A stretch of DNA of 64,000 bases from Tenrec ecaudatus (Eukaryota; Chordata; Mammalia; Afrosoricida; Tenrecidae), in assembly GCF_050624435.1 (NCBI RefSeq), contig NC_134541.1:105210805-105274804 (forward strand), given 5' to 3'. The notes under the pieces were generated by a model. That model worked only from the letters and a program-made list of their open reading frames with translations. It had not been told where the DNA came from and searched no databases. Shown in pieces: positions 48,081 through 59,607 of the stretch. The position numbers were made by a program, and so were the translations under genes. Every line of letters starts with the position of its first letter. Position 1 is the stretch's first letter.

Positions 48081-50565
48081 AACAAATAAAAGCATTCTAG
48101 GGAAGTACCATCATGCAGAAAAGAAAAAAAACAAGGAAGAATGCTGGTGAGCTTTCTGAAGCACATTCGAAAAGAAAACAAAAACAAGCCAAAAAAGCCC
48201 ACATTTGAGTGGAAGGGCGTGGTGGGGGGAGAAGAGTTTCCCTTATTCTAAGGCTGCTGTGGGTAGCTGCCCTGGACCCTTTGGCTCAAGGTTCAAAGGG
48301 CGGCCCAGTCCACGGGCAGCTGGTTGCTGCCAGGCGGGGCTTGAATCAGGTCTCCAGAAGGAATGGCCATCATCTCCGACCCCTGAGCCCCAGTGCCAGC
48401 CAGCACAGGTTGCAGCTAAGTAAGTGACTTCAGCTTCTTTTCCCAGAAGCCAACAGGCAAGGCTACCCCCTCATGCCACTGCCCCCCAGTTTGGAGTCTC
48501 AAAACTGCCCAGAGGTCCCCATCCCCACGTCCTTCCACGCCCTCTCTCTTGGTGCCCATGGTCTGCCCTCTGCAGGTGTGACATGGACAGGGCTGTGATT
48601 TTCCACCTGGAGAAACTTCGTAAGAAAGCATCTGAGGCAGGTGCATGTAGGGAAGTCGGGTGGGACGCAATGATCTCAGCCACCTCACTCATGTGCGGTG
48701 ACATTCTCAGGCTCCCTTCCAGGTGCCCTCTGGGTGTATAATTAGGAATATTCCAGAGCCTTCCTTTGCCGTTCCAGTCCCAGGGAGGACACCGTGGGAC
48801 TCGGAGATGACAGTGTGACTGAGTGAGAAGCAGGAGACAACCCACCGCCCCCAGTTCCCATCCCAACACGGGCCTTCCTTCTCCCTGCCTCTGTGGGCTG
48901 TGACCCCAGAGCCTGTTTCCTGGACTACAGGAAGCACCCCAGGGAGGAGGGGCAGGCACCCCCTGGTCCCCCCCTCCCCCGTTGTCTCCCAGCCTCTTCA
49001 TTTTCATTTTTATATCCATGAGAGAGCAGCCGGCGTGATGAGCACACATGGATAACGCGCAGGCTCATTTTCCTAACTGGAGATCAGCTCTCTTTGCCAA
49101 GAAGCATCAGCCGCAGCCAGGGTCCCCTTATTTAAGGGCGAGAAGGCCATGGGGAGACAATGCCTTAAGCACCCACGGCGCCGGAGCAGGGAGAGGGGAG
49201 ACGCCCACATTCAGATCCCCTCCAAGCCCTGCAGCCAACAGTTCTGCCTCAAAGTCTCTGGCTACCTTTTTTGTTAATGTAGGAAGAAAAAAACCACAAC
49301 ACAAACACCTGAATTAAAGATGTAAATGACATAGTGAACACAAAGCTGGGAACGAGTCACCTTTCCGCCCCCCCCCCCAATTGGGTGGACTCAGTTCATA
49401 AAACAGTGCAGCAAGGAACACAGTGCTCAGACAATAGGATGGGAGCCGGGATGATGGAGTCTGAGGCGGGCCTTCTCTGAGCACTCACCCCAGGACCTTG
49501 GGCACCCCTGACCCCGCTCCTCCGCTTGGAGGTGCCAAATGGCCGTCTGTGAGGGCCCAGCCAAACTCCCATAGTAAAAACCATACTGCTTAACAACTCA
49601 GGGGAGGAACGGAAACAAGTGTGGTCAGAGATGACCCACCCCACAGCCCCCAGGAGCTGTGACGTTTGCTTGCCAGGAAGCAGACTCCATGAGGGCCCAC
49701 CACAAAGTGCCCAGTCGACGCCAGGCTCTGAAATACTGCCCGAGCCGAGCCCTTCCCCAGCGAGGCCTGGGTACCACGTGCTCATTTGGAACTGCCGAAA
49801 CAGCCCATGGATTAAACAGCCTGCACCAGCACAGCCTGGGCTGCAGTGGTTCCAGACAGGACAAGACGGGAAGCAAAAGGAAGGTCCGAGATTGTTTTGC
49901 AGGCAATCTGGGACCCAGGTAGGCAGCCCCAGCCCCGGAGATGTCTCTTCTGGGGAACACCTCTGGAATTCTATGCAGATGTGAAGCGGAAACTTAACAG
50001 GAGCATAAAAAAATTCACCATGGAGAACTCCCGGGACTGATGTGTGCAGAAAGAAATACTCCAAGCATTACGGAGGGGAAGGTGCCCCCTGAAAATGGGG
50101 GTGTAAACACAGCCTGGATGACCAGACCCACGGATAAGGGGTGAGGGGCAGAGAGGCGCCCGCCTGCTGGTACAGGTCACAGGGCCCGTGCGATTGACAG
50201 CCAATTCAGTAGGTCTCCTTTTGTGTTCCCGTCAGAAGTTCATCTGCTGGAGTTGGATTGGAAGTGATTAGAGGGACTTGGGGGTATGTGGGGTGGGGGT
50301 GGGGGGACAGGCTTTTCCAAATGTGCTGCAAAACCAGGGACACCCAGGGAGGAGATGGTGATGCGAAAGAGAGGTGGGGGGTTCCCCGGCAAATGCCTCC
50401 CTCCTCCGGAAATCCCAGGAAGACCCTGTCAGAACCAGGTAATCCCACGGAGCTGGGGCTTTGTCACAAGTGAACCCGATCCCCCATGGCCTGCCTTTCA
50501 TTGGCCCAACCAAAAGGAAACAGACTTGCCGCGTCGCGCGCCTTACCCCCCAAAAAACACACGGC
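48081..50565. other. SINE-free unique interval, no gene seen
   Basis: Nearly 2.5 kb without any AfroSINE, RTE or L1 that I can see, in contrast with the preceding 25 kb. The largest frames (48471-49049 and 49396-50064, both minus) have no domain signature. A CpG-bearing patch lies at 49040-49210 (GATAACGCGCAGG, TTATTTAAGGGCGAG). A (C)10 run is at 49369-49378. Confidence 0.45.
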
Positions 50566-50800
50566 TTTTTTTAACCCCTTAAGTCATTTGGGCCAGAGGA
50601 CTAATTTTTCTTCACTGCATTTACAGTTACGGGGTGCCATTCATGACTGCTGGCCTTCACAATTACAGCAATGCATTTGCTTCAATGCCTGTCTCGGGGG
50701 TAGAGGGGGCGGGATTTGGGACGAGAAAAACTACACAGCTTATTTATCAAGAAGCCAGACCAGTACATCGAATTCCACCTTCCCCAGACCATGTTTATGA
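50566..50800. promoter_or_regulatory. Candidate conserved non-coding element
   Basis: TTTTTTTAACCCCTTAAGTC, GACTAATTTTTCTTCACTGC, TTTACAGTTACGGGG, CAATTACAGCAATGCATTTGC. Unique, motif-dense and free of insertions. Confidence 0.4.
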
Positions 50801-50823
50801 AGCAGGAGCTCCGGCTGCCTCTG

Positions 50824-50827
<4 letters not shown>

Positions 50828-50876
<49 letters not shown>

Positions 50877-50900
50877 CCCGCGAGCGCGCGCGCACACGTA
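50828..50900. repeat. (CA)n-(CG)n alternating tract, Z-DNA-prone
   Basis: (CA)n 50828-50873, then CGAGCCCGCGAGCGCGCGCG and CACACGTAC. Long purine-pyrimidine alternation with a CG-rich end. Confidence 0.93.
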
Positions 50901-51422
50901 CCTGGCACAGGAAACTCAGCCTGCTCTCCTGTCAGGTACCACATCACCCCCCAGCCCAGAAACGGAGAGAGGCAAACCACAACCTGCACACACACATGCA
51001 CACGACAGCCGCCGGCTTCTTAAAGAGCGACAGACACCCTGCTCAGCCACAAGTGCGGCAGCGTACCCCGGCTTCCCCACACCTCTCCCTTTCCCATGTG
51101 TTTGCTCCCCCCCCCCCAATTCACCAGCATCCACATTTCCAGAAAAGAGTAAGCCATGCAGCCCACCCCCACCTGACGCCCCCGGCCCGCCCCACCCCCC
51201 ACATTTTTGTGGTGGTTTCTTTTTTGCAACTGCAAATACCCTGGCAGCTTCATGCTAATGAAGCAGGTCTTTGCCTAAACTCCCTCTGGAAATGCAAAGC
51301 CAGGCTCGCTGGCAGTGTGAGCCCAGCAGATTTCCCCACCAGCTTCCAAGCCCCCCCCTCCCCCCATAAAACTCGGCTCACTGGGAGTTGCGATCTTTAT
51401 CCCCCAAGTCCGTTTCTGAATC

Positions 51423-51467
51423 AGAGAGAAAGAGGGAGAGAAAGGGGAGGGGGAGAGAGAGAGAGAG
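51423..51467. repeat. GA-rich homopurine tract
   Basis: AGAGAGAAAGAGGGAGAG, AAAGGGGAGGGGG and (GA)n to 51467. Homopurine on the plus strand. Confidence 0.92.
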
Positions 51468-51784
51468 TCTACCTACCCACAAATACATCATCATCTTGAA
51501 AGAGACACCAAGGAGTAGTCAGCAAACAGAAGTCTCCTTACTTCATCAAGAGGAGGTGGAAGCAAAGAGCTGAAGGCCAGTAGGTGGAAAGGCTTGCCTG
51601 GCCCTGCCAAAGTCCTCAGAATTGCTTCTTGCCTCGCCCAAGGCTTGTGCTGGGCTTGTTTATAACTTTAGGAGGAAACCATTCCTTCAGAAGAATTGGG
51701 TGTGAAGTCTCTTGCTCCAGGCAGCCGCTCTCTCTGTCTCTCTGTGTCTCTCAGGCTCGCTCTCCTTTGCCTCCCTAACTCTTG

Positions 51785-51891
<107 letters not shown>

Positions 51892-52199
51892 GTCAAGGCT
51901 GCCTAGGTAACAAATGGTCGGTGTGCCTCTTTAATGAGCAAATCCGGACACTGGAGGCAGCTGGCCACAGAGGCGAAGGCAAGCACCGGACGAAGGCTGG
52001 TGAGCTGACCACCGACAGTGAAGGAAGGCTGGGCGCCGCTTCCTGATGGCCCCGGGGAGTCCTCCCAGCCCCGAGACAGAAGGAATGTTCAGGAAGGCGG
52101 GCGATCCTCTAGACACGAACACATCTGTCCAGAGCCGAGACTCTGGGAGCTGGCGTTGGAGAATGTTTTATATATATAAATTGTTGTTGTTTTGTTTAA

Positions 52200-52470
52200 A
52201 ACTCAAAGTCAAGCTTCGGCGGCGTTAGAAAGAAACGCATTCAGCAACCCAGTTTCCCTTTTATCTCTTTAAATGTACTTCAGATAAAAGCACATCCAGT
52301 CCGGCCAAGGCCTCCCCACTCTCAGCACTCGCTACTCCGCTCTCTCGGGCGCATTGCCGGGGGCCATCTACCGGCGGCGTGCCGACACTGCAGCCTTGGC
52401 GCTGCGGCGCGTTGGGGCTGCCACTGCAGCTGCCGCCCGCTTGCACCCGGTGGCTGACCGATCCCTGCCA
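52200..52470. promoter_or_regulatory. CpG-dense segment
   Basis: About two dozen CpGs by eye across 270 bases, including CTTCGGCGGCGTTAG, CTCTCGGGCGCATTGCCGGG, CTACCGGCGGCGTGCCGAC and GGCGCTGCGGCGCGTTGGGG. It could be a small CpG island or conserved regulatory element. A frame across it (52354-52653) has no domain signature and no clear start context, and I see no splice-bounded exon. Small for a promoter island. Confidence 0.45.
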
Positions 52471-52705
52471 GGCTCTGAGGCTGGGTCAGTAGCAGGGAAG
52501 GGGGACCGGTGGGGGAAGAATAGGGGAGTGTGGGAGAGGGGGTGTCTCTGTTGCAGCTGCAGAGCCAAACAGAGTCCACCAGGTCAGCCCAGCAAATGGA
52601 AAGCCCCAATAAGACGGACTAGCACAAACATTTCCCCTTGGTTCTTAACCTGAGCGGGAAGAGCACACATCTGCACTCACTAGGGTCCCCGATTCTGGCG
52701 TCTCC

Positions 52706-52761
52706 TGTGTGTGTGTGTGTGGGGGGGGGCGCGCACGCGCCACGCGCGCACGCACACACGC
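52706..52761. repeat. (TG)n-(G)9-(CG/CA) alternating tract
   Basis: (TG)7, then nine G, then CGCGCACGCGCCACGCGCGC and ACGCACACACGC. A third Z-DNA-prone stretch in this window half. Confidence 0.9.
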
Positions 52762-52924
52762 CTGCCTTCCTCTGTTGCCCTCCTTGTGCAATTGCAGACC
52801 TGCGGGATTTTGCAGTGTGCACAGAACTTGAGCACGCACGCAGGCTCTCCTTGCAAAAACCCACAGGCTCAGATGCACGCATAGTCGGGGCAAAAAAATA
52901 GAGAATTCCCTGAAATGATCCAAA

Positions 52925-53325
52925 ATTGTGTCTTCCCCGAATCAATTCTCCGCTATTAGTTGTTCTTCTTAATCCATTTTAAATTGTACACTTTATCCTG
53001 GGAATGATCTCCATCACAGAGATTACGTCGCCGACGAGGGGAATGGGAGAAGACAATTTGCCCGGCATATTAATTGAGGCAGTGCTCAATTATTGATATA
53101 TAGATAAAGGAGGAATTAATATTAAAGTGCACCGTGGACGGGAGGCGGGAAGGCCAGGGCAGAGGGAGCAATAGTCTTTCCTTATCTTTTTACCCATCAG
53201 TGAAAAGCTGCCCAACCAAGCCTTCAGGTGTGTGACCTGTCCACCTAAAACTGCCAGGCAAAATGCTGCCTAAATAATTAAAATGCATTAGCTAAATTGG
53301 GGCTCATCCTCAGCACTCAGGGGCA
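52925..53325. promoter_or_regulatory. Candidate conserved non-coding element (strong)
   Basis: About 400 insertion-free bases: CCGCTATTAGTTGTTC, TTAATCCATTTTAAATTG, GATTACGTCGCCGACGAGG, a perfect inverted repeat TAATTGAG-N6-CTCAATTA (53071-53092), TTGATATATAGATAAAGG (GATA-like), GGAATTAATATTAAAGTGC, CCTAAATAATTAAAATGC. It combines AT-rich homeodomain cores with retained CpGs. The strongest enhancer candidate by eye. Confidence 0.55.
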
Positions 53326-54529
53326 GGTGACCAGGCACCTGTTAAGATAACCTCGAGGAGTCCCATCAAGATGTACGGTGCCCAAGCCGGTTTAAACAAG
53401 CCAGCAGCAACCTGCATCGTTGAAGTGCAAGTGGGGAGCCAAGGAGCTGGCTACTTTTCAGGGCTGAGAAAATAACCACACAGCTACCAAGCAGCAAACC
53501 TGCAGCCAGGCCCATACGTGAGCCTATCTGCCAACAGTCTCTCCTAGAACCCTGAATCATGACACCTGGGCTCGGGAGGAGGGGGGGCCAGCTGGGGGCT
53601 TGCAGTGGGAAAGCCAGGTTAATCCCCAGACAACTTGAACATGTGGCCACCCTACTCTTGGGAGACAAGCTGGACACACTTCTTTATGACAGACAAGAAA
53701 AATAGGGCATTCCTCTCCCATCTTTTCTTTGGCAAGGGAGGTAGGTCTCCTACACAGGCGTTCTCCATCGAATGGAGGTTTCTCATAGGCACCCAAGCCT
53801 GCCTTTTCTGACTGGGAAACTGGACGGGAACAGGCAGCATGGCTGCCTCCCTGGTCTCACGAGAGCTCATCCTAAGTCCGACTCTGCGCCCATCTCTGGG
53901 CTGGCCTGGGGATGCAGTGCTGGTGAACAGAGATGGAGTTGTTTGAGACTGGTGGGCATCAAACAGGGAGGAGGGGTTCCATTTGGCTGGTTGTGTGTGT
54001 GTGTGTTCTTCTTAAAGATGTGATTTATTTGGCAAAAATTTAAACCCTGGGGAATTTCCATCAAAACCCTGGAGGTGGGCTTCTTTAGAGTCAGTGTATG
54101 ATCTAGCAGTGGAAAGTAGAAAGTCTACTTTTCTACCTTTCCCCAAGGCAGGGCCAGAGTGGCTGGTGCAGACGAGAAGCCCTCCTTGGTAAGCTGGAGA
54201 AGGGACTTTCCTTCGCCCTTCAGCACTGCTGCTCCCCAGGGGTCCCCGGAGTGGGTGTGACTGGGTGCCCAGAGTCACTCATCTCCTTGAGGAGGTTGAC
54301 CTCTATAGTCATTTCAGTCTGTAGCTTTTTGATCTGGGCTGTCAATGCACGTGGGGCATTTTGGGTAAGGTGTTCACACAGAACTCAACAAATGAAATCT
54401 AGTATTCATTTTGTCTTCAATGTTTTCTAAGCTGAAATAAGATACAGAGGCATCATGGGAAAACATCAATAAATAAGGAGAAAGTGAAAAAGGTAGAAAG
54501 GAAGAGAGAGAGGAAAGGAGGGAAGATGA
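53326..54529. other. SINE-free unique interval, no gene seen
   Basis: No interspersed repeat recognised. A short (GT)n lies at 53990-54005. Frames of up to 103 codons have no domain signature. Confidence 0.4.
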
Positions 54530-54860
54530 TAGGTCAACTGTTCGATAGATCAGTTGACTGATTCATCACTCAAACTGTTGATTGGACTTTTGATTGATGT
54601 ATTGAACTATGGATGGATCGATTGATCAATAGACATGCCAATAGCTACGTAGCTAAACAAACAAATAACACTCACTGCTATGGAGTCAGTTTTGACTCAT
54701 AGCAACCTTATATAGGTAATTAGATAGGTAAAACAAATAGAAAATGGATAGGTAGCTACAAAAATGGATGGATGGATGGGAGAGAGATGATAGAGTAAGT
54801 ATGTATGTATGTAGGTCTATCTAACTAATGAGACAGACATACAGATCAATCTAGTGAATG
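54530..54860. repeat. Degenerate tetranucleotide repeat region
   Basis: Successive diverged units of GATT/GATG/GATA type: CTGATTCATCAC, TTGATTGATGTATTG, GGATGGATCGATTGATC, TAGATAGG, (GGAT)n at 54768-54780, (TATG)n at 54800-54813. An old microsatellite field. Confidence 0.75.
54656..54714 (-). mobile_element. AfroSINE tail fragment
   Basis: AACACTCACTGCTATGGAGTC, then GACTCATAGCAACCTTATA. First AfroSINE trace after the gap starting near 46.3 kb. Confidence 0.7.
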
Positions 54861-55194
54861 AATATATCATGGTCCTATATAGACCTTACATTCACTCACT
54901 ATTCATTTGCCTCAATAAGAGTTACAGGGTATTGGGGAGTACCTTATGGCCCAGCAGGACTCTGGATCATTGAACCTCAACTTGCAGACAGGTGTCATCA
55001 CCCCACCCTCTCCTGGTCCCCACACAGCTATGGGGTCCAGGTAGGATGTGACACCTTGATCTCGCTGCTCTGCCTGGGCTCCCTGGCATTCAACTCTGGT
55101 TCAGGCCTCACGGTGAATATTCCAGACAATAGTCTCCTCCATGTGAATTCAAACTGCCACTCTTCCTCTTTGAGTTGTGCTTAGCAAGAAAAAC

Positions 55195-55252
55195 CCCCAA
55201 ACCCCACCCTCTGCCATCAAGTCAGTTCTGAGTCATCACACCCCTCTGTGTC
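55195..55252 (-). mobile_element. AfroSINE tail fragment
   Basis: CCCCACCCTCTGCCATCAAG, TCAGTTCTGAGTCATCAC and CCCTCTGTG. Only the terminal part of a unit. Confidence 0.55.
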
Positions 55253-57045
55253 AGAGCTGAGACCATTTAAACAGGAACAGTGCTTTCTCCCCACACACGG
55301 TGTCCCCTTTCTCTCCCTCCTCCCCTTCCTCACTGTCTCCCAGGATCATTCCTTATCAGAGGATTAAAAAGAACAGTAAGAAATGGCCTGGCATTTATTC
55401 ATTCGGGTTCCCTCCCTTTATCGAATGCCTCACCCAGTACTCCTCACACATGGGTGAGCTAATGGGTCAGCATCGTTGTGTTTTTTTCTCGTAAATGCAT
55501 ATATTTAAAGCAGAAAAGGTGCTCTCTGGTTCCCCACTAGATTGGCTTGAGTAAGAAGAGCATGCAAGAGACTGGGATAGGTGGTCCGAACAGCGATAGG
55601 GCAGCAGTGGTACCTTTGAAAGGTGACAGGACCAGGAACAGGATCTCCAAGGACTGCAGCTAGTACAACAGACTGGGGACCCAGCAGAGGAAAGAGGCAA
55701 GGTGCACTTAGGAAGGTAGATCCAAAGTGCCCAGATGCCCAGCCTCCCTGAAGAGTCACCATCCCCAAAGATGGCAGAGAAAGCAACCAAGTCATCAATC
55801 CCAGAGAAGCCCTGGGTACCGCAGTGTTGCCATGGTAGCCTCATTCAACTGATGGCTGTCTGCCATGCCTTTTAGGTACCAAACGCCTCCCTGCCCCGTG
55901 TCTCTCCCTGCAAAAAAGGAAGGGTGTGAGAAGACCAGCCAGGATTGTTTTATATGGCTGGTGGAATAGGATCCTGGATTCCATATTAAGTTGCATCACA
56001 TAAAATGCACCGTGCACTTTGAGTTACCTAGTGAACTATGAGCTAGTGGATGCAACAACCTCCAGCTATTGAAGAAACCTGTCAGATTATCAAGTGCAAC
56101 AACCTACACATGACCAAGGACCATATGCAATCCACAAAGAGGTGGACCCATTGTCCGTGTTTGTACACTATTATAGGCTAGGTGATTGATGATTTCTGTT
56201 TATTGTTTACATATTATGTTCAACTCCTGCTAGCATACATGACTCCCTCCACTGTGCTTTCTCTGCCGCTTCTCCCACCTGCTCAACATGTGACTCTCCC
56301 ACCATCAAAGAATGAGATTCACCACATGGTAGTGAAACCTTTCATGGCAACACTCGCCCAGCAGGCGGAAACTCTCCCCAAAGCTCAAGCTGGGGAGGGT
56401 GTTCCAATTCCCCCACTCTGGAGTCCACAGATCAGCAGACAGGATAGAAAATGGAGTGGGCTTCTCCCTTGGGATGATGTGGGGGTGTGGGCATCACCCA
56501 AAATATTTCTATTTTTGAAATGCTGCTGATAACCACACTGATTATTCAATCAACCACTCAACCCGTGCTCCTTGAAATGAGCAGGACATTTTCCGTTTTC
56601 TGTCACCGCAAAACTCCGTCCGCAATCCTCCCAGCAAAGGGAACACACTCAAGCATGCTATTCTAAATGAATCCTCCCAAGCCCTGCCTCCATGTGCAAC
56701 CTGGGAAGGCACACGGAGAGGTGCTCTCACAGAAGGTTCACCTGAAGTCGCTGGTTCTCATGCTCAAGGGAATTCTCTCTCAGTCATCAATCCTGTGATC
56801 AATTATCAGCTCAACCCAATCATCAATCAATTGCAAAGCAATGGCCCGAAGCCACGACTGATGAAGCCCCTGGTGGCGTATCTGCTTTCGGTGTTTGCAA
56901 TCTATGATCTCTATTATGAGATCACAGAACATTACGCCTCCCACTTTGAACTGACGGGAACGAAGGTGTTCATGGAAGAATAGACCGACTTACTAAACAG
57001 AAAAGCGAAGGTGACAAATGAATCGAGAAACCCCGTTACGTAATA
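55253..57045. other. Unannotated interval, no gene seen
   Basis: About 1.8 kb without confident repeats. 56040-56110 carries a direct repeat of GCAACAACCT about 50 bases apart. 56780-56850 is AT-rich (GTGATCAATTATCAGC, CATCAATCAATTGC) and CNE-like. 56866 begins with AGCCCCTGGTGGCGTATC, like an AfroSINE 5' end, but nothing follows it. Confidence 0.35.
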
Positions 57046-57262
57046 TGGAGCCCCTGCTTGACACTAGGAGACCCTTGAGAGCATTTTGCTGCTGACCAAA
57101 AGGTTGGAAGTTCAAACCTACCAGTCACTCCATGGATGAAAGATGAGGGAGGTAGGCTGCTTCTGTAAAGATTTACAACCGTCAAAATCCTATGGGGCAG
57201 TTCTACTCTGTTCTATAGGGTTGCTATGAACCAGCATTGACTTGATGGCTGTGGGTGGGCAC
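57046..57262 (+). mobile_element. AfroSINE, full length, elephant-like body
   Basis: GCATTTTGCTGCTGACC, AAAAGGTTGGAAGTTCAAACC, GGCTGCTTCTGTAAAGATTTAC, CCTATGGGGCAGTTCTACTC, GGGTTGCTATGAACC, TTGACTTGATGGC. GCTTCTGTAAAGATTTACA and CTCTGTTCTATAGGG are closer to the elephant AfroSINE than the other copies here, so it may be an older subfamily. Confidence 0.88.
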
Positions 57263-57690
57263 GTAACAATCTTTCCTCTGGAATGGAATTCCTGAGGAGG
57301 TAAGTTCTTCTTGAACTAGGGGTTCTAACACCCGGAATAACACCCTAATGCCAATCTCCTCCTCAAGTCATCCGCAGAGTCTTTGTGATAAACAGACCCC
57401 CAGAGTCCTGGGGCGAGGTTAACTGCCATCAGCAGCAACCAGGTTGCCGTGGCTGCTGCTAATTACCACAGAGCTGGCTCTGCCTCTGGTCCACCCCCTG
57501 CCCAGAGCTGTCCCAGGCTCATGATCAGAGTGCAGTAGTGCTCTGTCAGACGGTGCTCGGTTGAGATCCAGAAGCTTGTCCTGGGATCATTTTCAGAAGG
57601 AGGTTACCCAGCCTGTTCCTTAAACTCTTCTAGCCTGGAAGCTCTGCTAACACGTATCTATCACAGAGGAGCCCATCGAAATGGAAAATG
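57263..57690. other. Unannotated interval, no gene seen
   Basis: No repeat or domain recognised. Confidence 0.35.
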
Positions 57691-57691
57691 C

Positions 57692-57945
57692 TGGTGCCAC
57701 ACTTCCGGCATCCTAGCAACATGCTCTCAGGAGAGACCAGTCCCCAGAGAAGGACATCATGCTTGGGAAAGTAGAGGGGAGGAAGGCCCTCCAGGAGATG
57801 GATGGACACAGTGGCTGCAACAATGGGCTCGAGCTTAGGAACAATTGTGAGGATGGCACAGGGCTGGGCAGTGTTTCGTTCTGTTGTGTGTAGGGGGTTG
57901 CTATGGGTCAGAACTGACTTGATGGAACCTAACAACAAAAAAGCC
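57692..57945 (+). mobile_element. RTE LINE, 3' end with complete tail
   Basis: AGGAGAGACCAGTCCCCAG, AAGGACATCATGCTTGGG, GATGGATGGACACAGTGGC, CAATTGTGAGGATGGCAC, AGTGTTTCGTTCTGTTG, GGTCAGAACTGACTTGATGG and AACCTAACAACAAAAAA. It retains the true 3' terminus with the CAACAA-type end. Confidence 0.92.
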
Positions 57946-58309
57946 CATCCCTTCTTGGGGAACGTCTCCCCCTAAGGTGGTTGCTACCTGGCTTCCAAAC
58001 ACCGTGTGCAGTGCGGAGAGTGGGTGGTTTGACTTTTCCCTTTCTTTCTGAAAGAGAACAAGGATGCTGGAAGCTAGGGGATCATAACTGCATGGAAGCA
58101 GGATTGTAGAAGTTACTGGAAATTTTCATGAGCCAAGACCAAGTAAAAAGTGGTACAGGGAGGGGGTGGCTATTCTTGGTTGCTATGGAGTTGGGCCCCT
58201 TGTTCCCGAGGCCCCCGGCATGATGGGACAAAAGGCATCCCGGTCCTGCAACATCCCTACGACCAGTTTCAGAATGAGCCATGGGGAGCCAATGGGCTCA
58301 TGTTCAAAA

Positions 58310-58400
58310 GCAGATGTCCTCCAGGCCTTTCCTCTAAATGCTTCTTGGGCTCGAAGCTTCATTAACATGTGACCGGCACCTTAGCAACAGACAAGCACCT
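58310..58400 (-). mobile_element. Alternative-body AfroSINE fragment
   Basis: GATGTCCTCCAGGCCTTTCC, CTCTAAATGCTTCTTGGG and CTCGAAGCTTCATTAACATG. Body start plus part of the head in antisense. Confidence 0.55.
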
Positions 58401-58534
58401 GCTGACGCATGGGCTGTGCCTGTGCATGAGGTGCGCTGACCAGAGAGTTAACCTGGTTGCCAGCAAAGAAGGTGAGAATCCTGCCACGAGGGCATGTGTG
58501 TCTCCAGTGTTGTGAAAGTCCATCTGATTGTCTC

Positions 58535-58670
58535 CAGGTCACAGTGAACCATGCCTATTGCCCTGAACGAAGCACCGCTCTGACCTGGGACGTCCTACCA
58601 ACCATCACTGTGGTTTGAGCCTATTATTATAGTCGGCAGGTCCACTCATCTTTTAGAGGGTCTTCTCCCT
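58535..58670 (-). mobile_element. RTE 3' end fragment
   Basis: CCAGGTCACAGTGAACCATGCC, GAACGAAGCACCGCTCTGACC and GTTTGAGCCTATTATTATAG match the complement of the RTE end, followed by GAGGGTCTTCTCCCTTTTG. Confidence 0.7.
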
Positions 58671-58894
58671 TTTGGGGGGACTGGCCTTTTACCAGGTTTG
58701 AACCCCTTCTCCAGGGCTTGGTTCTTTCCGGAGAGCAAGTTCAAAGTCAGCCAAGACCAGTCACATCACCCTTACTTCTCAGGAGTCTTTAGGACGCTTT
58801 TTCTCCAAGAAACAGACGCGAGGATTTCAAAGAGAATGCCTGTCTGTCCTTGGTGGGCTGGGGGGTGGCGGGGCTGCCATTGTTGAGCTCTGTG

Positions 58895-59430
58895 GTAACT
58901 TGGAAAACAGTGAGCCCCCTCGCTTTCATCCCCTCCCTGCTTGACTTAATGAGACGGGCTACTCAATAAAAGCACAATCTCAAGTTCTTCGAAAGGGTTG
59001 CAAAGTAGCTAATGGACTGGGAGAAATTGGTTGTAGCTGCAAGCACATTTTCAGAAGTACATTTTGTTTATATTAAAACCTCATTGAAGTATCAGTTCGA
59101 GGGGATGCTGCTAACAGGGTATGCTTAATATGACTAATCCTCAAACCACCTCAGAACCTTCCATTTCCATCAGCCCAAGAGACAGCCCTTGGAAAACATT
59201 TCCAAATCACTAATACAGTAAGATGGTCCTAATTCGGAACAAATTACCACCGGAAGACACAAACAGGAGACCCAATAGTTGCTGAGGACATTGGTCACAA
59301 ATTTGATTGCTGTACTAATATGGTGACAGGTTGCAAATACCAGCGCTGTGCTCCACCACCAAGTCCCGCTCCGTTGATGGCACTGCAAGCGGCACAGGTA
59401 ATTCACCCATTAGTTAAGGCATGCAGACTT
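58895..59430. promoter_or_regulatory. Candidate conserved non-coding element (large)
   Basis: About 530 insertion-free bases: TGACTTAATGAGACGGGC, CTCAATAAAAGCACAATC, GTAGCTAATGGACTGGG, TTTGTTTATATTAAAACC, TTAATATGACTAATCC, AATCACTAATACAG, CACAAATTTGATTGCTG, CACCCATTAGTTAAGGC. Moderately AT-rich, with several TAAT cores and retained CpGs. Confidence 0.48.
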
Positions 59431-59607
59431 CGAGCTCTTGACGATAATCCAGGTGCTGGCCTGGCTGCATGTGCTAGCCAGAAGTCTCCAGTTTGAGCGT
59501 TCTTATGAAATCCCATCACTGAAAAGTCATCGGAGTTGGCCTAAAGGCATTTCTTTTGGTCTGTTAAACCAGGAGGGTCCTGCTATGTTTTGATTCCACT
59601 GGCAGAT

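Noticed and set aside
48471..49049. 192-codon frame on the minus strand
   Set aside because: No domain, no start context and no codon bias visible. Unique sequence in the SINE-free block.
49396..50064. 222-codon open frame on the minus strand
   Set aside because: The longest frame in the window, but with no recognisable domain, no repeat family and no splice context. Overlapping plus-strand frames are equally open, typical of GC-rich non-coding DNA.
55253..57045. Processed pseudogene in the repeat-poor stretch
   Set aside because: No frame recalled a known protein, and no poly-A tail with flanking duplication was seen.
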